64,000 nt of DNA from Marinobacter piscis (GCF_007671655.1 NZ_VCGX01000003.1:1-64000); one strand, 5' to 3'. Positions 37,917-48,169 are shown, numbered from the stretch's first letter. Notes: generated by a model from the sequence alone, not told the origin. Made by a program: numbers and translations.

Positions 37917-39134
37917 ATGGCGGTTGGACCAGGAACATTACCCGAGTTTTTCCCGGTAGCAGGGGTAAAGCTGGGAGTGGCCAGTGCAGGCATAAAAAAA
38001 ACCGGGCAAAACGATGTGGTGGTGTTTGAGCTGGCACCGGGTAGCCGTGTGGCGGGTCTGTTTACCCGCAATCAGTTTTGCGCAGCCCCGGTTACCCTGA
38101 GCCGCAGACATCTGGCAGAGAAGTCACCGCGTTACCTTCTGATCAATACCGGCAATGCCAATGCAGGAACAGGCGAGCAGGGCATGACCGACGCACTTAC
38201 CTGCTGCCAGGCATTGGCGGAACAGGCCGGAGTCAGTGCTGATGAGGTGCTGCCGTTTTCTACGGGGGTAATTGGTGAGCCTCTGCCGGTACAGAAACTG
38301 GTGGGTGCCATGCCTCATGCGCTGACCGGCCTGGCGCCCGACCGCTGGCCAGAAGCTGCAAGTGGCATCCTCACCACGGATACACGTCCGAAGGGCGCAT
38401 CCGTACAGGTTGACCTGGGAGGCCACACAGTAACAATCTCGGGTATTAGTAAGGGGTCGGGCATGATCTGCCCCAATATGGCGACCATGCTGGGTTTTAT
38501 TGCCACCGACGCGGAGATTGAGCCGGGAGTGCTACAGACTCTGGCAGAGGAGCTGGGGGAGCAGTCCTTCAACCGGATCACTATTGATGGCGACACCTCA
38601 ACCAATGATGCCTGCATGCTGATTGCAAGTGGCCAGTACGGCGGCCCCGGGATCACTCAGGACAGCCCGCACCTGGCGACCCTTCGGGAGGCTCTGAAAG
38701 CCGTCTATCTGGATCTTGCCCACGCAATTGTCCGGGATGGCGAAGGGGCGACCAAGTTCGTCACTATCCAGATCAATGGTGCGGCTGCCACTAAGGAGGC
38801 TCTGGATGTGGCGTATACCGTCGCCCACTCGCCGTTGGTAAAAACAGCATTATTTGCGTCTGATGCAAACTGGGGGCGGATTCTGGCAGCTGTCGGGCGG
38901 GCCGGTGTGAATGATCTGGATATCAATGCCCTGGAGATCTTTCTCGGTGATGTGTGTCTGGTAAGAAACGGGGGGCGTGCTGCAGAGTACACTGAGGAGA
39001 AAGGGCAGGCGGTAATGAGCCAGGAAGATATTGCCATTACCATTGACCTGAAACGCGGCGATGTAAATGAAACTGTCTGGACCTGTGACTTGTCTCAGGA
39101 GTATGTCTCCATCAATGCCGATTATCGTAGCTGA
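37917..39134 (+). CDS. argJ: Bifunctional ornithine acetyltransferase / N-acetylglutamate synthase
   Basis: Moves the acetyl group from acetylornithine to glutamate in the recycling arginine pathway, and may also make N-acetylglutamate from acetyl-CoA. It has 405 aa. The precursor cleaves itself before the nucleophilic Thr190 in KGSGMICPNMATML. Other motifs are INTGNANAGTG and ITIDGDTSTNDAC. AAGGAG precedes the ATG. It follows the secA terminator, and the Nudix-ThiE fusion starts 2 bases after its stop, as in Pseudomonas. Confidence 0.96.
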   Translation: MAVGPGTLPEFFPVAGVKLGVASAGIKKTGQNDVVVFELAPGSRVAGLFTRNQFCAAPVTLSRRHLAEKSPRYLLINTGNANAGTGEQGMTDALTCCQALAEQAGVSADEVLPFSTGVIGEPLPVQKLVGAMPHALTGLAPDRWPEAASGILTTDTRPKGASVQVDLGGHTVTISGISKGSGMICPNMATMLGFIATDAEIEPGVLQTLAEELGEQSFNRITIDGDTSTNDACMLIASGQYGGPGITQDSPHLATLREALKAVYLDLAHAIVRDGEGATKFVTIQINGAAATKEALDVAYTVAHSPLVKTALFASDANWGRILAAVGRAGVNDLDINALEIFLGDVCLVRNGGRAAEYTEEKGQAVMSQEDIAITIDLKRGDVNETVWTCDLSQEYVSINADYRS

Positions 39135-39136
39135 AC

Positions 39137-40126
39137 ATGACCGGTAATGGTTCTGAGGTACGGGAAATCCATGTGGCCGTTGGTGTTATTGTGCGTGATG
39201 GCTACGTCCTGATTGCGCGACGCCCGGATCACGCCCACCAGGGCGGTCTGCTGGAGTTTCCCGGGGGGAAAGTCGAGCACGGAGAGACAGTGCAGTCAGC
39301 CCTGGTCCGTGAGATAGCGGAAGAAACCGGGCTGCAACTCTCCAGCAAGGCGTTACATCCACTGATATGCATCCGTCACGATTACGGCGATAAGCGGGTT
39401 GTTCTGGATGTCTGGCGAACGGATCAGGCCAGGGGCGAGGCCCACGGACGTGAGGGGCAGACGATTCACTGGGTACGACCGGAGTCTTTACAGGATGAGG
39501 ATTTCCCTGCGGCAAACCGGCCCATTATCCGGGCCTTGAGGCTGCCATCCCTGTTGGCGATTACCGGGGCGTTTCAGCCTGATAGTACCAAACCCGAACA
39601 GTTACGCGCAGCGCTTACACAGTTTGCCGGAACCAGCGGCAATGGGTTAGTAGTGTTGCGTGCGCCGGGTCTGCCCCGGGATGTGTATGCGACCTTTGCA
39701 AAAAACGGGCTGGAGGCTGCTGGAAGCACTGGGCACCATCTTTTGGTGCATGGCGGGCCCGGTGTGTTTACAGATAACCCGGGCGCGGCCGGACTGCATA
39801 TGCCCTGGCGGGAGGCGAGCAAACTTGATACCAGGCCCGTGCCCCGCGGGGTCTGGCTGGGCGTTTCCTGTCACAATGCCGGTGAAATAGATCATGCAGT
39901 GGCCATTGGCGCAGATTATGTGACGCTCGGGCCGGTAAAGCCCACGGCGACCCACCCGGGAGCACCTGCCCTGGGCTGGGACGGTTTCCGTGATCTGGTC
40001 GCGCATGCGTCGGTTCCTGTTTTCGGGCTCGGCGGGCTGTATCCGGAGGATCTTCGCAGGGCGCAGCTTGCCGGCGCTCAGGGCGTTGCCGGCATACGCT
40101 TCTGGTGGCCGCAGACCGAATCATAA
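39137..40126 (+). CDS. mutT: Fusion of MutT-type Nudix hydrolase and ThiE-like domain
   Basis: A two-domain protein of 329 aa. Residues about 8-130 form a Nudix domain with a complete box at 44-66 (G-x5-E-x7-REIxEExGL), of the MutT type that hydrolyses 8-oxo-dGTP. Residues about 135-325 form a TIM barrel resembling thiamine-phosphate synthase, with [18 protein letters not shown] and the phosphate-binding VFGLGGL. The ThiE-like part seems to lack several catalytic segments of true ThiE, so its role is unknown. The fusion is common in pseudomonads and relatives. It starts 2 bases after argJ. The GO-repair role is known for MutT; the second activity is inference. Confidence 0.88.
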   Translation: MTGNGSEVREIHVAVGVIVRDGYVLIARRPDHAHQGGLLEFPGGKVEHGETVQSALVREIAEETGLQLSSKALHPLICIRHDYGDKRVVLDVWRTDQARGEAHGREGQTIHWVRPESLQDEDFPAANRPIIRALRLPSLLAITGAFQPDSTKPEQLRAALTQFAGTSGNGLVVLRAPGLPRDVYATFAKNGLEAAGSTGHHLLVHGGPGVFTDNPGAAGLHMPWREASKLDTRPVPRGVWLGVSCHNAGEIDHAVAIGADYVTLGPVKPTATHPGAPALGWDGFRDLVAHASVPVFGLGGLYPEDLRRAQLAGAQGVAGIRFWWPQTES

Positions 40127-40194
40127 TCGGCCGGCGAGGTCTGTTCTGGTATGCTCGGGCCTTCTGTTCTGAAACTGAAATCTCTGGAGGCTCT

Positions 40195-40677
40195 GTGAGT
40201 AAACTGACGCATCTCGATGACAAGGGTGAAGCCCGCATGGTGGATGTTACGGAGAAAGCCGTAACTGAGCGAGAGGCCCGTGCTGAGGCGACCATTCACA
40301 TGGCTGAAGCAACTCTGCGAATGATCATCGAGGGGGAGCACCCCAAAGGCGACGTGCTGGCCGTTGCCCGCATCGCCGGTATTATGGCGGCAAAGCGCAC
40401 CCACGACCTGATTCCTTTGTGCCACGCCCTGAATCTGACGTCTGTAAAGGTAGAGCTGACGGCAGGAGCCGATGGCGCTTCAGTGCATATACTGACCCGG
40501 TGTAAGCTCGCAGGCCAGACTGGCGTGGAAATGGAGGCGCTGACGGCGGCAAGTATCGCGGCGCTCACCCTTTATGACATGTGCAAAGCAGTTGATAAGG
40601 GTATGGAGATCGGTAATGTACGTCTTTTGGAGAAAAAAGGCGGTCGCAGCGGGCACTGGGTTACTGGTAACCGCTGA
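40195..40677 (+). CDS. moaC: Cyclic pyranopterin monophosphate synthase
   Basis: Converts the 3',8-cyclo intermediate made by MoaA to cyclic pyranopterin monophosphate in molybdenum-cofactor synthesis. The start is GTG 40195 with TGGAGG just upstream; the open frame continues 30 codons further but without homology. It has 160 aa, the family size. Motifs: [47 protein letters not shown], and [26 protein letters not shown] with the catalytic Lys/Asp. No other moa gene is in the window. Confidence 0.95.
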   Translation: MSKLTHLDDKGEARMVDVTEKAVTEREARAEATIHMAEATLRMIIEGEHPKGDVLAVARIAGIMAAKRTHDLIPLCHALNLTSVKVELTAGADGASVHILTRCKLAGQTGVEMEALTAASIAALTLYDMCKAVDKGMEIGNVRLLEKKGGRSGHWVTGNR

Positions 40678-40740
40678 TGCCTGAGAGGGCCAGCCATGGT
40701 AGAATGCGCCCCCTGATTTACTGAACCACGAGGAAATACT

Positions 40741-41358
40741 GTGGCTGTTCGTTACATCCAGTCCTGCCGGTTGCCGACTCCGTTCGGAGTATTTGATATG
40801 CATGGCTTTGAGGAGTCGGATACGGGAAAGGAGCATGTTGCTCTGACTCTGGGGTCACTGGATAGTGATGAGCCCATGCTCGCCCGTACTCATTCCGAAT
40901 GCCTGACAGGTGATGCGTTATACAGCATGCGCTGTGACTGCGGTTATCAGCTGGAGGAGGCGCTGCGTGCCATAGCCCGGGAAGGTCGCGGTGTGTTGCT
41001 GTATTTGCGCCAGGAAGGCCGGGGCATAGGCCTGCTCAACAAAATCCGGGCGTACCACCTGCAGGATCAGGGGGCAGATACCGTTGAGGCAAACGAGCGC
41101 CTCGGGTTTGCAGCCGACCTGCGTGATTACAGTATGTGCAAAGATATGCTGGATCACCTGGGCATAAAAAGCCTGCGGCTGATGACAAACAACCCCCGTA
41201 AGGTCAATGCACTGACATCCTACGGTATTGAAATAACCGAGCGGGTGCCCCTGCACGTTGGTCGTAACCCTCATAACGAGAGTTACCTCGACACCAAGAA
41301 AAGTAAGCTTGGGCACTGGTTTGAAACCCATCAGGACGATGATCCTCTGCAATCGTAA
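40741..41358 (+). CDS. ribA: GTP cyclohydrolase II
   Basis: Opens the imidazole ring of GTP to start riboflavin synthesis. It has 205 aa. The zinc-binding Cys are C54, C65 and C67 in [18 protein letters not shown]. The catalytic region is [19 protein letters not shown], and the substrate loop is LMTNNPRK. It is the stand-alone RibA form, not the RibBA fusion. GTG 40741 is preceded by GAGGAAAT. A TAGAAT at 40700-40705 may be a -10, but no -35 fits. A bidirectional terminator follows. Confidence 0.96.
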   Translation: MAVRYIQSCRLPTPFGVFDMHGFEESDTGKEHVALTLGSLDSDEPMLARTHSECLTGDALYSMRCDCGYQLEEALRAIAREGRGVLLYLRQEGRGIGLLNKIRAYHLQDQGADTVEANERLGFAADLRDYSMCKDMLDHLGIKSLRLMTNNPRKVNALTSYGIEITERVPLHVGRNPHNESYLDTKKSKLGHWFETHQDDDPLQS

Positions 41359-41376
41359 CAGGGGAAGAGAAGGTAC

Positions 41377-41405
41377 AAAAAAGCCCGCAGTGCGGGCTTT
41401 TTGCA
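41377..41405. terminator. Bidirectional terminator between ribA and dxs
   Basis: AAAAAGCCCGC and GCGGGCTTTTT form a near-perfect hairpin with a 3-nt loop. The A run on the left and T run on the right mean it can end both ribA (plus) and dxs (minus). Confidence 0.9.
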
Positions 41406-41419
41406 TAAAAGAGGGTGTG

Positions 41420-43351
41420 TTACTTAACAGCCTGCAGTTTCTTGTTTTGCAGCCGCTCCATGCGGGTGCTGATGTCAGCGAATATACCGGCTGCATCCAG
41501 TCCGCACTCCTGGAGCAGCTCGCCGTGTTTTCCGTGATCAATAAACGTGTCGGGTAACCCCAGCTGAAGCACTGGCATGGAAACCTCTTGTCTGTTCAGG
41601 AACTCCACGACAGCACTGCCGGCTCCACCGGCAATGGCGTTTTCTTCCAGGGTAACCAGCAAGTCATGCTGCTCGGCAAGCTCCAGAATCAAAGCCTCAT
41701 CCAGAGGTTTCACAAAGCGCATATCCGCTACGGTGGCGTCCAGTTTGTCTGCAGCTTCCAGAGCCGGAGAGAGGAGTGTGCCGAAGCTGAGAATGGCAAT
41801 ACGACTGCCCGGACGCACCTTGCGTCCCTTGCCGATGGTAAATGGCGTGAGTTGTTGCTGAATCTCCGCCCCCGGACCTGTCCCTCTGGGGTAGCGTACG
41901 GCAGCAGGCCCCTCAAACAACATGCCTGTCTGCAGCAACTGGCGCGTCTCATTCTCGTCAGAGGGAGTCATGACGATCATGTTCGGAATGCAACGCAGAT
42001 AGCTGATGTCAAAGGCGCCTGCGTGGGTCGGGCCATCCTCACCCACCAGACCGGCACGGTCGATTGCAAACAGCACATCCAGGTTCTGAATGGCTACATC
42101 ATGAATCAGCTGGTCGTAGGCCCGCTGCAAAAACGTGGAGTAGATCGCCACAACAGGTTTTGCGCCATCGCAAGCCATTCCCGCTGCCAGAGTAACGGCG
42201 TGCTGCTCGGCTATCGCAACATCGAAATACCGCTCCGGGAAGCGCTGGGAAAAGGCCAGCAGGTCTGAGCCTTCACACATGGCCGGGGTAATGCCGTTTA
42301 CCCGCTCATCCTGCTCAGCCGCATCACACAGCCATTGCCCGAAGACATTGGCGTATTTTTGTTTCGCCGGTGCGGGCTTGACCGGTAAAGGTTTGCTTGC
42401 TGGCACAGGATCAATTTTGTTGATGGCATGGTAGCCCACAGGGTCGGCTTCGGCGGGGGCAAAGCCCTTGCCTTTGGTGGTAACCACATGCAGGAACTGG
42501 GGCCCCTCCAGCTCGCGGAGGTTTTCCAGAGTTTCCACCAGTAGAGGCAGATCATGACCGTCGATCGGGCCGATGTAGTTGAATCCAAGCTCTTCAAACA
42601 GGGTACCCGGGGCAATCATGCCCTTGAAGTGTTCTTCCGTTTTTTTCGCAAGCGCCATCAGGTGAGGAGCCCCCTGAAGCACCTTTTTACTGCCATCGCG
42701 CATCTGGTTATAGGTACGGCTGGACAGCAGCCTCGCGAAATAGTTGGACAGACCGCCGACATTATGGGAGATCGACATGTCGTTATCGTTCAGAATAACC
42801 AGCATGTCCGCTTTCAGGTGACCGGCATGGTTCAGGGCTTCAAACGCCATGCCAGCGGTCATGGCGCCATCTCCGATAACGGCAATGCTTTTACGGCCGG
42901 TTCCTTGTTGTCGCGCCGCTACGGCCATGCCCAGCGCAGCACTGATTGATGTGCTCGAGTGACCGACACCAAAGGTGTCGTATTCGCTTTCAGCGCGCTT
43001 CGGAAAGCCCGCCAGGCCATCTTTGCGGCGAATCGTATCCATACGCTGGCGGCGCCCGGTGAGAATTTTGTGAGGATAGGCCTGATGGCCAACATCCCAC
43101 ACGAGACGGTCTTCCGGGGTGTTGAATGTGTAGTGCAACGCTACTGTAAGTTCGAGCACGCCCAGCCCGGCCCCGAAATGGCCGCCAGTCTGACCCACTG
43201 ACCATAACAGAAAGGCTCTCAGCTCTCTGGCAAACTGGGTGAGCTGGTCAGACGGCAGTTCCCGCAACTGGGCGGGTATGTCAATCCGGTCCAGCAGCGG
43301 GGTATTTGGCCGCTGTGACGGGATTTCCTTGAAAATATAAGTGTCCTGCAT
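41420..43351 (-). CDS. dxs: 1-deoxy-D-xylulose-5-phosphate synthase
   Basis: A thiamine-diphosphate enzyme that joins pyruvate and glyceraldehyde-3-phosphate, the first step of the MEP isoprenoid pathway. It has 643 aa. Motifs: [36 protein letters not shown], the ThDP site [18 protein letters not shown] with a later NDNDMSIS, and the transketolase region [18 protein letters not shown]. It is last in an xseB-ispA-dxs operon, the same order as in E. coli, 81 bases after ispA. Confidence 0.97.
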   Translation of the reverse strand: MQDTYIFKEIPSQRPNTPLLDRIDIPAQLRELPSDQLTQFARELRAFLLWSVGQTGGHFGAGLGVLELTVALHYTFNTPEDRLVWDVGHQAYPHKILTGRRQRMDTIRRKDGLAGFPKRAESEYDTFGVGHSSTSISAALGMAVAARQQGTGRKSIAVIGDGAMTAGMAFEALNHAGHLKADMLVILNDNDMSISHNVGGLSNYFARLLSSRTYNQMRDGSKKVLQGAPHLMALAKKTEEHFKGMIAPGTLFEELGFNYIGPIDGHDLPLLVETLENLRELEGPQFLHVVTTKGKGFAPAEADPVGYHAINKIDPVPASKPLPVKPAPAKQKYANVFGQWLCDAAEQDERVNGITPAMCEGSDLLAFSQRFPERYFDVAIAEQHAVTLAAGMACDGAKPVVAIYSTFLQRAYDQLIHDVAIQNLDVLFAIDRAGLVGEDGPTHAGAFDISYLRCIPNMIVMTPSDENETRQLLQTGMLFEGPAAVRYPRGTGPGAEIQQQLTPFTIGKGRKVRPGSRIAILSFGTLLSPALEAADKLDATVADMRFVKPLDEALILELAEQHDLLVTLEENAIAGGAGSAVVEFLNRQEVSMPVLQLGLPDTFIDHGKHGELLQECGLDAAGIFADISTRMERLQNKKLQAVK

Positions 43352-43432
43352 CTGCTCGGGTCTTTTCCGGAATAGTGTGAAAGTGTACGTGCTTAGTGTG
43401 CGCTTTTGCGCGACCTGGATTCAATGGCGTTG

Positions 43433-44329
43433 CTAATAGGTTCTTGCCACCACATAATCGGCCATGGCTCTCAGCGGGTCGGCTTCCGGCCCGAAGTCCT
43501 TCAGGCTGTCCTGCGCGTGATCAAGCAGTGAAGAAAGGTGTTCCCGCGCACCAGCAAGCCCCAGTAGCGACGGGTATGTAGGCTTTGCACGAGCCAGGTC
43601 TGACCCCTGTGGTTTGCCGATGATTTCGGTGTCACCCTCAATATCCAGGAGATCGTCCTGAACCTGAAACGCCAGGCCAAGGGCTTTAGCATACTCAGTC
43701 AGGGCATCCAGTAAGCCGGTGCCTACCCCGGGTGCGGTCAGGGCACCAATGCGTACGCTGGCCTCAATCAGTGCTCCGGTTTTATGGCGATGCATGGCTT
43801 CCAGTTGTGTCAGCGTCAGTCGCTTACCAACTGATTCAAGGTCAATGGCCTGACCACCCACCATGCCATTGTGTCCGCTTGCGCGAGCCAGCGCCTGAAT
43901 CATCGTTATGCGTGCCTGCATTCCAACCCCGGGCGCCTCTGCCAGCCATTCAAATGCCAGGGCCTGCAGTGCATCGCCTGCCAGAATGGCGCTGGCTTCG
44001 TCGAACGCAATATGTGCCGTTGGGCGCCCCCGGCGCAATTCATCATTGTCCATTGCGGGAAGATCGTCATGAACCAGTGAGTAGGCGTGGATCAGTTCGA
44101 TTGCACAGGCCGGAACCAGGGCTGCGTCAATGTCCTGCCCTACGGCACAGGCGGCGGCAATGCATAACGCAGGGCGAATACGTTTGCCTCCGCCCAGAAC
44201 GCTGTAGCGCATTGTTTCCTGTAGCCGGCCGGAGGCGGAGTGCCGCGAAATGCGCCGGTCCAGTTCTGTATCTACCCGGCTGCGGTAGTTATCCAGATAC
44301 TCCATGGTAGACAGATCGTAGTCAGGCAT
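43433..44329 (-). CDS. ispA: (2E,6E)-farnesyl diphosphate synthase
   Basis: A trans-prenyltransferase that extends dimethylallyl-PP to farnesyl-PP, the precursor of undecaprenyl-PP and quinones. It has 298 aa. The first Asp-rich motif is LVHDDLPAMDNDELRRG, and the second is FQVQDDLLDIEGDTE. GGGKRIRPAL occurs near residue 47. The ATG overlaps the xseB stop by one base. The undecaprenyl branch links this operon functionally to the mra/mur genes upstream. Confidence 0.96.
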   Translation of the reverse strand: MPDYDLSTMEYLDNYRSRVDTELDRRISRHSASGRLQETMRYSVLGGGKRIRPALCIAAACAVGQDIDAALVPACAIELIHAYSLVHDDLPAMDNDELRRGRPTAHIAFDEASAILAGDALQALAFEWLAEAPGVGMQARITMIQALARASGHNGMVGGQAIDLESVGKRLTLTQLEAMHRHKTGALIEASVRIGALTAPGVGTGLLDALTEYAKALGLAFQVQDDLLDIEGDTEIIGKPQGSDLARAKPTYPSLLGLAGAREHLSSLLDHAQDSLKDFGPEADPLRAMADYVVARTY

Positions 44330-44583
44330 CAGTTGGTGTCATCCACTGAAAACGGTCGCGAGTCCAGTGTTCCGTCTTCGTTCTGTATCAGTTGTTCCAC
44401 CCGTTGTTCGGCATTTTTCAGGGCCTGCTGGCAGGCGCGGGTAAGCTTTACGCCCCGTTCAAAAGCGGTCAGGGATTGCTCAAGAGACAGCTCCCCCTGT
44501 TCAAGGTTGCGAACAAGTGTTTCCAGCTCATCAAGCGACTTCTCAAAGTCTGCAATGGATGTGGCTTCTTGTTGAGCAGCCAT
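44329..44583 (-). CDS. xseB: Exodeoxyribonuclease VII small subunit
   Basis: The small subunit of ExoVII, which degrades single-stranded DNA together with XseA (not in this window). It has 84 aa, mostly helical, with the conserved [20 protein letters not shown] (residues 14-33) and [20 protein letters not shown]. It is first in the xseB-ispA-dxs operon. An extended -10 sequence lies about 35 bases upstream. Confidence 0.95.
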   Translation of the reverse strand: MAAQQEATSIADFEKSLDELETLVRNLEQGELSLEQSLTAFERGVKLTRACQQALKNAEQRVEQLIQNEDGTLDSRPFSVDDTN

Positions 44584-44618
44584 CGGCGGCCCTCCGGTCA
44601 GATCGAAGAATTTTGCAG

Positions 44619-44627
44619 ATTATAACA
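44619..44627 (-). promoter_or_regulatory. Extended -10 promoter candidate for xseB-ispA-dxs
   Basis: Read on the minus strand, TGTTATAAT is a perfect extended -10 (TGnTATAAT), ending about 35 bases before the xseB start. No -35 is needed for this class and none is seen. Confidence 0.55.
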
Positions 44628-44638
44628 GAGCCTGACCG

Positions 44639-45412
44639 CTATCGCTGCCAGTCAAACACCCGGTACTCTGCCGGACAGCCCTCGGGGTCCCAGTTCTGCT
44701 CGGACACCAGAATTTCGCCATTGGCGGAAATGCTGACAATGGTCGTAGCGCGGGTGCCATACTCAGTACCAGGAATAAAAGGAGACGACAGAAACTTTTC
44801 GGTTTCACGTCCCACCCCTGTATCTGGCAGCAGGTGGTCCGGTGCCGGCGTGGTATCCTGCAGCAAGCGGGCGAGATCCTGGTGCAGGGCGTCGGCACTG
44901 CCCCGGGCCGACTTTACCGTATTGCCAACAGCTTCACGAAGGTGCACAAGTTTGGGCCAGGGGGTCTGGAGCAGATGGTTGCTGAGGCCATAGGTGCCGC
45001 GGTAGATTCTGCGCCCCGGGTGGGCATCACGGTTGCTGAAATACCAGCCTGATGATTCGCTGAGGTGTACCAGATTAAACCCGGCGTAGCGGGCAGAACT
45101 GTTTATCAGGCTGGACTGAAGCTGAGCTTCTGATTCCCGGAGCGCGCGCAGGGGCAGTTCGCCACGGCTGGCATGCCCGGCTTCCCGTGAGCCTTCGCGT
45201 ACATTGGTTACAGCTGTAATGCGCCCCTCGGGGGAAATGGCCAGCCATGTCCCCCCGGACACCAGGTCGCGGCCTGAAAGTACGCGGGTGCCTGAATCCG
45301 TTTCCCACCAGCCCAATGGTTCTGTGGGGCGGCGGAAAAACTCATCCCGGTTGGCTGCAACGACCAGGGGGAAACGACGACTCTGGCCAAGACTGAAAGC
45401 GATGAGGCACAT
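44639..45412 (-). CDS. NRDE family protein (TANGO2-like, DUF833)
   Basis: A 257-aa protein of the NRDE/TANGO2 family, starting with the typical MCLIAF. The Asn-Arg-Asp-Glu motif follows at residues 20-23 (AANRDEFFRRPT), then GGTWLAISPEGRITAVTNVRE. The N-terminal Cys2 is conserved, as in Ntn-hydrolase-like proteins. Human TANGO2 has been linked to heme and lipid handling, but no bacterial function is established. The 55-bp gap to xseB holds that operon's extended -10. It is divergent from the TSUP transporter gene. Confidence 0.88.
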   Translation of the reverse strand: MCLIAFSLGQSRRFPLVVAANRDEFFRRPTEPLGWWETDSGTRVLSGRDLVSGGTWLAISPEGRITAVTNVREGSREAGHASRGELPLRALRESEAQLQSSLINSSARYAGFNLVHLSESSGWYFSNRDAHPGRRIYRGTYGLSNHLLQTPWPKLVHLREAVGNTVKSARGSADALHQDLARLLQDTTPAPDHLLPDTGVGRETEKFLSSPFIPGTEYGTRATTIVSISANGEILVSEQNWDPEGCPAEYRVFDWQR

Positions 45413-45467
45413 ATGAAGACACTCTCCCGATGCTGGGCTGTTGCTTGAGCTTAATGATGTACAGGTT

Positions 45468-45488
45468 GCTGGTGTGTATCATACCAGC
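45468..45488. promoter_or_regulatory. Imperfect dyad in the divergent NRDE/TSUP gap
   Basis: GCTGGT (45468-45473) and ACCAGC (45483-45488) are perfect inverted arms around GTGTATCAT. It lies midway between two divergent genes and about 28 bases before the transporter start, so an operator is possible. No regulator gene is adjacent. Confidence 0.35.
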
Positions 45489-45515
45489 CTCGTTTTCCCG
45501 AGTGTGTGAGTAACT

Positions 45516-46313
45516 ATGTCTCTGTTGTCTGTTTTTGCCATTTATCTGGTGTTGGGTGCCTTTGCCGGCACTCTGGCGGGCCTGTTCGGCATTGGTGGCG
45601 GTCTTATTATTGTGCCGGTACTGATTTTCAGTTTCGGAGCCCAGGGCTTCGGCCTCGATGTGGCTGCCCATATGGCAATAGGAACCTCATTGGCGACCAT
45701 TGTCTTCACCTCCCTCAGCTCTATTCGTTCCCATAATGTTCATGGTGCGATCCGCTGGGATATATTCCGGCCCATGGCTCTGGGCATTGTGGTCGGCGCT
45801 CTTATAGGTGCCTGGACAGCGGCATCACTGAGTGGCGCAGCTTTGGAACTGATCATAGGCATATTTGTCATTCTGGTGGGCCTCAAAATGTTTTTTGAGG
45901 TAAACCCCTCTCCGGGCCGGAGCGTTTCCGGCAAGTCAGGCCTGGCCGCTGCCGGTACCGGTATTGGCTGGGCCTCTGCAATTTTTGGTATTGGGGGTGG
46001 CACGCTCACCGTACCCTATCTGAGCTGGAGCAATGTGCGCATGCAGCAGGCCGTCGGAACCTCAGCTGCATGCGGGCTGCCAATTGCGGTGGCCGGAGCG
46101 GTGGGCAATGCCTGGACAGGTTGGGGAAACACCTCTTTGCCGGATTACAGCCTTGGTTTTATTTATTTGCCGGCATTGTTCGGAATTATTTTTACCAGTG
46201 TGTTGTTTGCGCGGGTAGGAGCAAATCTTGCCCACAAACTGAATGCCAAAGCATTAAAGCGCGTCTTTTCGATTCTGCTGCTACTGGTCGGTCTTCGTTT
46301 TCTTTTGAGCTGA
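45516..46313 (+). CDS. TSUP (TauE/SafE) family membrane transporter
   Basis: A probable exporter or permease for sulfur-containing or organic anions in the inner membrane. It has 265 aa and seven to eight predicted membrane helices. Both family repeats carry the glycine-rich motif: [15 protein letters not shown] (about residues 24-38) and [15 protein letters not shown] (about 153-167). The substrate cannot be read from sequence. It ends 10 bases before lgt. Confidence 0.9.
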   Translation: MSLLSVFAIYLVLGAFAGTLAGLFGIGGGLIIVPVLIFSFGAQGFGLDVAAHMAIGTSLATIVFTSLSSIRSHNVHGAIRWDIFRPMALGIVVGALIGAWTAASLSGAALELIIGIFVILVGLKMFFEVNPSPGRSVSGKSGLAAAGTGIGWASAIFGIGGGTLTVPYLSWSNVRMQQAVGTSAACGLPIAVAGAVGNAWTGWGNTSLPDYSLGFIYLPALFGIIFTSVLFARVGANLAHKLNAKALKRVFSILLLLVGLRFLLS

Positions 46314-46323
46314 GAGGTTATCG

Positions 46324-47112
46324 ATGCTTCAGCATCCACAGATAGATCCGGTTGCCATTGGCATCGGGCCGTTAAAAATACACTGGTACGGGCTGACCTA
46401 CCTTGTTGGTTTTCTGGCTGGCTGGTGGCTGGGCCGGTTGCGCTCGCGTAAGCCCTGGTCGCCGGTTACCGAGGAGCAGATGGGCGACCTTCTGTTCTAC
46501 CTGGCCCTTGGGGTTATTCTGGGCGGACGCTTTGGGTATGTGGTTTTTTATAACTTTGATACTTTTGTGGCAGACCCGCTCTGGTTATTGCGGATCTGGG
46601 AAGGCGGGATGGCCTTTCATGGCGGACTGCTGGGTGTCATGTTTGCCATGTGGTGGTATGGGCGCAAAATCGGAACCGGGTTCTGGCGTCTTGCCGACTT
46701 TGTAGCTCCGCTGGTGCCCGTAGGCCTCGGGGCAGGGCGCATCGGAAACTTTATCAATGGCGAGCTCTGGGGTAAGCCCACAGACCTGCCGTGGGGAATG
46801 GTATTTCGCCAGGCGCCGGATGCACTGGCACGACACCCTTCCCAGCTGTATCAGTTTGCGCTTGAAGGCGTGCTGTTTTTCATAATTCTGTGGTGGTTTT
46901 CTGCCAGACCCCGGCCGCGGATGGCGGTATCCGGATTGTTTCTGGTCTGCTACGGAATCTTCCGCTTTCTTGTGGAATTTGTTCGCCAGCCGGATGCCCA
47001 TCTGGGGTATCTGGCGTTTGACTGGCTTACCATGGGCCAGGTGCTCTCCTTCCCGATGATTCTGGCCGGGGTGGTGTTGATGTTTATTGCTTACCGGAGA
47101 CATGCAGAATGA
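46324..47112 (+). CDS. lgt: Prolipoprotein diacylglyceryl transferase
   Basis: Moves diacylglycerol from phosphatidylglycerol to the lipobox Cys of prolipoproteins in the inner membrane; LpoA, encoded in this window, is one expected client. It has 262 aa and seven membrane helices. Motifs: [15 protein letters not shown] at the start, [19 protein letters not shown], and the Lgt signature [19 protein letters not shown], followed by RHPSQLYQ. It overlaps thyA by ATGA, a pairing also found in E. coli and Pseudomonas. Confidence 0.97.
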   Translation: MLQHPQIDPVAIGIGPLKIHWYGLTYLVGFLAGWWLGRLRSRKPWSPVTEEQMGDLLFYLALGVILGGRFGYVVFYNFDTFVADPLWLLRIWEGGMAFHGGLLGVMFAMWWYGRKIGTGFWRLADFVAPLVPVGLGAGRIGNFINGELWGKPTDLPWGMVFRQAPDALARHPSQLYQFALEGVLFFIILWWFSARPRPRMAVSGLFLVCYGIFRFLVEFVRQPDAHLGYLAFDWLTMGQVLSFPMILAGVVLMFIAYRRHAE

Positions 47113-47948
47113 AGGCTTATCTCGATCTGATGCAGGACGTAGTAGAGAACGGGTTTGATAAAGGCGACCGCACCGGTGTTGGAACCCGCTCCGTATTCGG
47201 GCGCCAGCTTCGTTTTAACCTAAAGGGCGGGTTCCCTCTGGTTACCACCAAAAAAGTACACCTGCGCAGCATTATCTATGAGCTACTCTGGTTCCTGAAC
47301 GGCTCCACAGACAACAACTGGCTGAAAGAGCGTAAAGTCTCCATCTGGAATGAATGGGCCCTGGAAAACGGCGATCTCGGCCCTATTTACGGCAAGCAAT
47401 GGCGAAGCTGGCAGTGCCCGGATGGCCGGGTAGTGGACCAGATCAGCGACGTAATCGACCAGATACGCAACAACCCCAACTCCCGCCGCCTGATCGTCTC
47501 TGCTTGGAACCCGGCAGAGCTCCCGGATGAATCCATTGGTCCCCAGGAAAACGCAGCAAAAGGCCTGATGGCACTGGCCCCCTGCCACTGCCTGTTCCAG
47601 TTTTACGTACTCGACGGCAAACTCTCCTGTCAGCTCTACCAGCGGAGCGCAGACTTGTTTCTGGGCGTGCCGTTCAATATTGCCTCTTATGCACTATTGA
47701 CCCACATGATCGCCCAGCAGTGTGAACTGGACGTGGGTGAGTTTGTGCACACCTTTGGCGACTGCCACCTGTATCAGAACCACCTGACAGACGACATTGT
47801 ATTTGAACAGTTAAAGCGTGAGCCAAAAGCGTTACCAAAACTGGTGATCCAGCGTAAGCCAGACTCAATTTTTGACTACGAACTGGAAGACTTTGAGTTT
47901 GAAGGTTACGAGCCTTATCCCGGTATTAAAGCGCCTATAGCCATATAA
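47109..47948 (+). CDS. thyA: Thymidylate synthase
   Basis: Makes dTMP from dUMP with 5,10-methylene-THF. It has 279 aa, about 15 longer than E. coli because of an insert near residues 140-155. The catalytic Cys is C159 in [12 protein letters not shown]. The dUMP-binding [10 protein letters not shown], the [20 protein letters not shown] block and [12 protein letters not shown] are intact. The product dihydrofolate is recycled by FolA, encoded 245 bp downstream past the inverted-repeat element. Confidence 0.97.
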   Translation: MKAYLDLMQDVVENGFDKGDRTGVGTRSVFGRQLRFNLKGGFPLVTTKKVHLRSIIYELLWFLNGSTDNNWLKERKVSIWNEWALENGDLGPIYGKQWRSWQCPDGRVVDQISDVIDQIRNNPNSRRLIVSAWNPAELPDESIGPQENAAKGLMALAPCHCLFQFYVLDGKLSCQLYQRSADLFLGVPFNIASYALLTHMIAQQCELDVGEFVHTFGDCHLYQNHLTDDIVFEQLKREPKALPKLVIQRKPDSIFDYELEDFEFEGYEPYPGIKAPIAI

Positions 47949-47977
47949 AACTGGCGAGCTTCGTCTAAAGTCCGATC

Positions 47978-48169
47978 GCAAGGGTGCGGGGGTGGCTCTC
48001 CAAAAATGTGCGGAGCCATGGGTGAAGTGCAGAGCACTTCACGGGCAAGCCAAGGATGGCTTGGCCAGGATCTTTAGCGCGACGCAGGAGCATTAGCGCT
48101 AAAGAGCGAAGCCAAGCGTACACGGACGTATACACAGCGTTTTTTGGAGAGCCACCCCCGCACCCTTGC
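47978..48169. repeat. 192-bp inverted-repeat element with internal hairpins (MITE/REP-like)
   Basis: Perfect 29-bp terminal inverted repeats at 47978-48006 and 48141-48169 begin with GCAAGGGTGCGGGGGTGGCT on both strands. Between them lie further hairpins: GTGAAGTG/CACTTCAC (48022-48042 region), AAGCCA/TGGCTT around 48047-48062, and TTTAGCGC/GCGCTAAA (48073-48103 region). The whole could fold into a branched cruciform or RNA. No ORF of note is inside. It lies between thyA and folA on the same strand. No second copy is visible in the window, and no clear target duplication flanks it. A non-autonomous repeat family is the best guess. Confidence 0.78.
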
